Assembly (NCBI GenBank): GCA_900542835.1
Contig: UQPB01000004.1
Coordinates: 54,879 to 118,878 of the forward strand
Direction: 5' to 3'
DNA: 64,000 bases
Source of the DNA: an uncultured Pelosinus sp.
Lineage (GTDB): Bacteria; Bacillota; Negativicutes; Sporomusales; Acetonemataceae
The notes under the pieces are model-generated. The model saw nothing but the letters and a program-made list of their open reading frames with translations. It searched no databases and was not told where the DNA came from. Of this stretch, positions 60,278 through 64,000 are shown piece after piece. How positions within the stretch are numbered: the stretch's first letter is position 1; every line of letters begins with the position of its first letter. A program made the position numbers and the translations under genes.

Positions 60278-61165
60278 ATGGAAAGTTATGTATCTGAATT
60301 TATTAATTATCTTGCAGTTGAACGCGGTCTGGCCCAGAATACGCTGGAATCGTATGGCAGGGATCTGCGGCAGTTCCAAGCCTATCTGCAGGACAGCAAG
60401 ATTGACTTCATGAAAGATCTTAACCGCAGTACCATCCTTACCTATATGGATAATCTCCACTCCAGCGGCAAAGCCGTGTCCACCATATCACGCAATCTGG
60501 CGGCGATAAAATCATTTTATCAGTATCTGGTACGGGAACGGTATATTGATAAGGATCCGGCGGCTCATCTAGAATCGCCGAAGCTTGAGAAAAAATTACC
60601 CAAAGTGTTATCGGTACATGAAGTGGAAGAACTGCTCAGGCAGCCAAATGTCTTGCTGCCGGCCGGCCTGCGCGACAAAGCGATGCTGGAGTTATTATAC
60701 GCGACCGGCATCCGGGTATCCGAACTGATTTCGCTCAATATCTCGGATGTGAATCTGGATATGGGATATATTAAATGTTATGGCAAGGGTTCGAAAGAAC
60801 GTATAGTTCCGCTCGGCTCCATTGCCGCCAAATGCGTTCAGGACTATCTTGGCAAGGGGCGCCCCAAGCTGGTGCGGACCTATGAAGAAGCGGCACTGTT
60901 TATCAACCATCACGGCAACCGCCTGACCCGTCAGGGCTTCTGGAAAATTATTAAGAAGTATGCTCAGGAAGCGCATATTGTCAAAGAGATTACGCCGCAT
61001 ACGCTGCGTCACTCTTTTGCCACCCATCTGCTCGAGAACGGGGCGGACTTGCGTTCAGTTCAGGAAATGCTGGGCCATGCCGATATCTCGACAACTCAGA
61101 TTTATACGCATGTTACCCGCAATCATCTGAAAGAAGTTTATGATAAGACTCACCCGCGCGCATAG
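60278..61165 (+). CDS. xerD: Tyrosine recombinase XerD
   Basis: 295 residues, typical length. N-terminal SAM-like DNA-binding domain and catalytic domain with Arg in ATGIRVSEL, HTLRHSFATHLLE, LGHADISTTQIYTH, so the R-H-R-H-Y set is intact. Resolves chromosome dimers at dif. ATG 60278 follows GGGTGGG; a longer frame to 60227 lacks an SD. Confidence 0.96.
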   Translation: MESYVSEFINYLAVERGLAQNTLESYGRDLRQFQAYLQDSKIDFMKDLNRSTILTYMDNLHSSGKAVSTISRNLAAIKSFYQYLVRERYIDKDPAAHLESPKLEKKLPKVLSVHEVEELLRQPNVLLPAGLRDKAMLELLYATGIRVSELISLNISDVNLDMGYIKCYGKGSKERIVPLGSIAAKCVQDYLGKGRPKLVRTYEEAALFINHHGNRLTRQGFWKIIKKYAQEAHIVKEITPHTLRHSFATHLLENGADLRSVQEMLGHADISTTQIYTHVTRNHLKEVYDKTHPRA

Positions 61166-61364
61166 GCGCGCTTGCTGAATAGACCACCTCTGCTGCGTTG
61201 CTCCCGCGAGCCTCGCTCCGCCGTACTTCCAGTCTGTTCCGGTTCTTGTCGCGCCTTGCATCCGGGGCCTCAGAGCAAGCGCGGAGCGCACTGCTGCAGT
61301 ACGACATTCCATCTCCCCTGTTCCTTAGACTGTTCCCAATACAAAATAATCTGCAAATCTTAGT

Positions 61365-61390
61365 AAGACCGTGGACAGCGGTCTTGTTTT
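61365..61390 (+). terminator. Small hairpin before deoB
   Basis: AAGACCG/CGGTCTT, then GTTTT. The 61166-61364 stretch before it is GC-rich and resembles short intergenic repeats, without a gene. Confidence 0.5.
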
Positions 61391-61404
61391 CTTGGAGGGA
61401 TAGT

Positions 61405-62580
61405 ATGTTCAACCGTATTATCATTATCGTGCTTGACAGCGTCGGCATCGGCGCATTGCCGGACGCGGCTGCGTATGGCGACGCCGGCGCCAATACGCTG
61501 GGGAATATCGCCAGGTCGCGCGGCGGGCTGAAGCTGCCGGTACTGGCGGGACTGGGGCTGGGTTGTATTACTCCTATTGCCGGTGTAGACTGCCCGCAAC
61601 AACCGCTTGCCAGTTATGGGAAAATGGCGGAAGCGTCAAATGGAAAAGACACGACAACCGGCCACTGGGAAATGGCGGGGGCTCCTGTATCACGGCCGTT
61701 TCCTTACTATCCGGATGGCTTTCCACCGGAGATTATGGACAAGTTCCAGTCGCTGACCGGCCGCAGCGCTCTGGGGAATAAGGTCGCGTCCGGGACGGAG
61801 ATTATCAGCGAGCTGGGGGAAGAGCACATGCGAACCGGCCGCCCGATTGTATATACCTCAGCCGACAGTGTCTTTCAAATCGCCGCTCACGAGGAGGTCA
61901 TTCCGCTTGACGAGCTGTACGCGATCTGCCGGCTGGTCAGGGATGAGATTCTTGTCGGCCGGCATGCGGTTGGCAGAGTGATTGCACGCCCCTTTACCGG
62001 CACGCCGGGCGCGTTTGTCCGGACGCCCAACCGGCATGACTACAGCCTGCTGCCCGAGAGTGAAACCATGCTTGACCGCCTTAAGGACGCCGGACTGGCC
62101 AGCATCGGTATTGGCAAAATCGGCGATATCTTTGCTCAACGCGGTTTGACGCAATCGGTTCCGACCAAGTCGAACCAGCATGGCATGGAGGTTCTCGAAG
62201 CACTTGTCCGGCAACAGGAAAGCCGGGGACTGATCATGGCTAATCTGGTCGAATTTGACAGCAGCTATGGCCATCGCCGTGATGTCGCTGGCTACGCACA
62301 GGCACTGGAGGCATTTGACGCACAACTGGCATCCCTGCTGCCACTTCTCGCCGGCGATGATCTGCTGCTGATTACCGCCGACCATGGCTGCGATCCTACC
62401 GCTGCCGGCACCGACCATACCCGTGAATATGTGCCTCTGCTGGCCTACCGGCGCGGCTGCCACGGTCATGATCTCGGCATCCGCTCCAGTTTTGCCGATA
62501 TCGCGGCAACTGTGATCGATAATTTCTCCCTGCAGCCGCTGCCTTATGGCAGCAGTTTTCTGGCTGCAATAGGGCGGTGA
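61405..62580 (+). CDS. deoB: Phosphopentomutase
   Basis: 391 residues, normal length. Interconverts ribose/deoxyribose 1- and 5-phosphates. Alkaline-phosphatase-fold metal motifs: VLDSVGIGALPDAA, KDTTTGHWEM, and ITADHGCDPT. ATG after TTGGAGGGA; the longer frame is rejected because it lacks an SD and typical sequence. Overlaps or abuts pdp by a few bases. Confidence 0.97.
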   Translation: MFNRIIIIVLDSVGIGALPDAAAYGDAGANTLGNIARSRGGLKLPVLAGLGLGCITPIAGVDCPQQPLASYGKMAEASNGKDTTTGHWEMAGAPVSRPFPYYPDGFPPEIMDKFQSLTGRSALGNKVASGTEIISELGEEHMRTGRPIVYTSADSVFQIAAHEEVIPLDELYAICRLVRDEILVGRHAVGRVIARPFTGTPGAFVRTPNRHDYSLLPESETMLDRLKDAGLASIGIGKIGDIFAQRGLTQSVPTKSNQHGMEVLEALVRQQESRGLIMANLVEFDSSYGHRRDVAGYAQALEAFDAQLASLLPLLAGDDLLLITADHGCDPTAAGTDHTREYVPLLAYRRGCHGHDLGIRSSFADIAATVIDNFSLQPLPYGSSFLAAIGR

Positions 62581-62585
62581 CGGCT

Positions 62586-63917
62586 GTGCGCATGCTGGAT
62601 ATTTTATATAAAAAACGCGATGGTCAGCCGCTTTCAACGCCGGAATGGGATGCTGTGATCAATGAATATACGGCCGGAACCATACCTGATTATCAGATGG
62701 CAGCTTTTTTGATGTCCATTTATTTCCAGGAAATAAATGCCGATGAAACGGCGGCCTTGACGATGGCAATGGCGAAGTCGGGGCATATGCTTGATCTCAG
62801 CCCGATTGCCGGCATCAAGGTGGATAAACACAGTACCGGTGGCGTAGCCGATACCACAACATTGATTTTGGCGCCGCTGGTGGCTGCAGCAGGTGTGCCG
62901 GTGGCGAAGTTATCCGGGCGGGGACTGGGCTTTACCGGCGGCACGATTGACAAGTTGGAAGCGATTCCCGGTTTTCGCACTGCCTTGACGGAAACGGAAT
63001 TCATTGACGGCGTTAAACATCACGGCATAGCGCTTATGGGCCAGACTGGCGACCTGGCGCCGGCGGATGGAAAGCTCTATGCGCTGCGGGATGTGACGGC
63101 GACAGTAGAGAGCATTCCGCTGATCGCCGCATCCATCATGAGTAAAAAAATTGCTGCCGGCGCTGACCGGATCCTGCTTGACGTTAAGGTCGGCAGCGGT
63201 GCGTTTATGCGCTGCCTGGCTGATGCCGAGCGGCTGGCGCGTGAGATGGTTCGCATCGGCGCGTTAGTTGGCAGGCAAACCCGGGCGGTGATTACCGGTA
63301 TGCATCAGCCGTTGGGCATGGCGGTTGGCAATGCGCTTGAAGTCAATGAAGCGATTGAAGTGCTGCGTGGCGGCCACCGTGATTCGGATTTGTATCGCGT
63401 CTGCCTGGCTCTGGGCGCGCAACTGCTGCTGATGGCTGGCGCAGCCGACAGGGAAGCAACGGCGCGAGCCCGTTTGGCGCAGCTGCTGGCTGATGGCGGC
63501 GCGCTGCGTAAGTTCGCGGAGTTTATCAGCGCTCAGGGCGGCAATCCCGCTGTCGTTGAGTATAGTGATCTGCTGCCGCAGCCGGCGGCGCGCCTGATCG
63601 TCAGAGCGGCTGACAGCGGCTTTGTTCAGTCGATTGCCGCTGCGGATATCGGCAGGTGTGCAACCCTGCTGGGCGCAGGGCGGGAATTTAAGGGCCAGAC
63701 TATCGATCTTGCCGCCGGTGTATTAATGGCTTGCCGCGTTGGCGGGAAAATTGCGGCGGGACAGCCGCTGGCAGAGCTGTTTGCCGCCAGCGACGCCAAG
63801 CTGGCAGCGGCGGCCCCGCTGCTGCAGTCCGCTGTTCTGATCGGACCGGAGCCGATCGCGTCGCCGCCGCTGCTCTATGGCCTGGTTGACGAAGCCGGCT
63901 ATCATCCGTTGACGTAA
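62586..63917 (+). CDS. pdp: Pyrimidine-nucleoside phosphorylase
   Basis: 443 residues. Splits uridine/thymidine-type nucleosides with phosphate. KVDKHSTGGVADTTTLILAP is the family signature, with KLSGRGLGFTGGTIDKLE. GTG 62586 gives MRMLDILYKKRDG, the usual N-terminus, 7 nt after AGGGCGG. With deoB it forms nucleoside salvage. Confidence 0.95.
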   Translation: MRMLDILYKKRDGQPLSTPEWDAVINEYTAGTIPDYQMAAFLMSIYFQEINADETAALTMAMAKSGHMLDLSPIAGIKVDKHSTGGVADTTTLILAPLVAAAGVPVAKLSGRGLGFTGGTIDKLEAIPGFRTALTETEFIDGVKHHGIALMGQTGDLAPADGKLYALRDVTATVESIPLIAASIMSKKIAAGADRILLDVKVGSGAFMRCLADAERLAREMVRIGALVGRQTRAVITGMHQPLGMAVGNALEVNEAIEVLRGGHRDSDLYRVCLALGAQLLLMAGAADREATARARLAQLLADGGALRKFAEFISAQGGNPAVVEYSDLLPQPAARLIVRAADSGFVQSIAAADIGRCATLLGAGREFKGQTIDLAAGVLMACRVGGKIAAGQPLAELFAASDAKLAAAAPLLQSAVLIGPEPIASPPLLYGLVDEAGYHPLT

Positions 63918-63950
63918 GTAAGGCCCGGTTAATAGTAAAAAATCCGTTTT

Positions 63951-63989
63951 CCCTCTGTGCCCTCCGTGTATCCTCCGTGTCCTTCGTGG
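63951..63989 (+). repeat. CTCCGTG-type intergenic repeat at the window end
   Basis: CCTCTGTG, CCTCCGTG, CCTCCGTG, CCTTCGTGG in series; the same family as at 43311-43350 and 43461-43494. Confidence 0.5.
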
Positions 63990-64000
63990 AATCGTTCTTT

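Noticed and set aside
61858..62637. 259-codon minus-strand ORF
   Set aside because: Antisense to deoB and the pdp start; no recognisable domain.

Overview
The window looks like chromosomal DNA of a spore-forming, double-membraned Firmicute (class Negativicutes, Sporomusaceae-like). Two gene sets point there together. One is the endospore set: spoIIIAA-AH, spoIVB, spo0A, spoIIP, spoIIM and a Spo0E-like phosphatase. The other is outer-membrane equipment: two RND efflux systems and an SLH-domain beta-barrel porin of the OmpM type, which ties the outer membrane to peptidoglycan. The assignment is inference from gene content. No rRNA, tRNA, CRISPR array, phage or transposase was found.

Left third (1-24,100), stress, metals and efflux. 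A TetR-controlled RND pump (truncated at the window edge) is followed by an ArsR/HMA/P1B-ATPase Zn/Cd export unit. Next come a cobalamin riboswitch with BtuF and BtuC but no ATPase gene, selO, and a 58-residue Spo0E-like gene. A MerR/PHP-phosphatase pair lies divergent to a second RND pump, with the MerR-type operator inside a 19-bp promoter spacer. Then come msrA, msrB, an amino-acid permease, an Xaa-Pro peptidase, efp and a zinc-ribbon protein.

Middle (24,100-44,600), sporulation and housekeeping. A CarD-like regulator probably starts at CTG. The spoIIIA operon follows a sigma-E-like promoter. A long compact operon runs Asp23/AmaP/DUF2273, nusB, a TsaD-like paralogue, xseA, xseB, ispA, dxs, tlyA, nadK, mnmM, argR and recN, ending in a terminator that overlaps the recN stop. 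spoIVB and spo0A follow; spo0A has a 0A box inside a sigma-H-like promoter.

Right third (44,600-64,000). A LysR regulator is divergent to an apparent six-to-seven-gene trans-envelope import operon: SLH porin, lipoprotein binding protein, two permeases, two ATPases and a SAM-dependent methyltransferase. A convergent DUF1007/NicO pair suggests a nickel/cobalt theme. This is my main candidate for an undescribed system. The rest is spoIIP, a thioesterase, a P-loop protein, a NUDIX hydrolase overlapping an EndoQ-like gene, spoIIM behind a near-consensus sigma-E promoter, xerD, deoB and pdp.

Many genes use TTG or GTG starts. I moved starts wherever a Shine-Dalgarno sequence (SD) clearly decides. 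Intergenic DNA holds several unexplained elements, notably a 21-nt sequence repeated inside two hairpins about 35 kb apart, and a possible leader peptide plus terminator ahead of the first RND operon.
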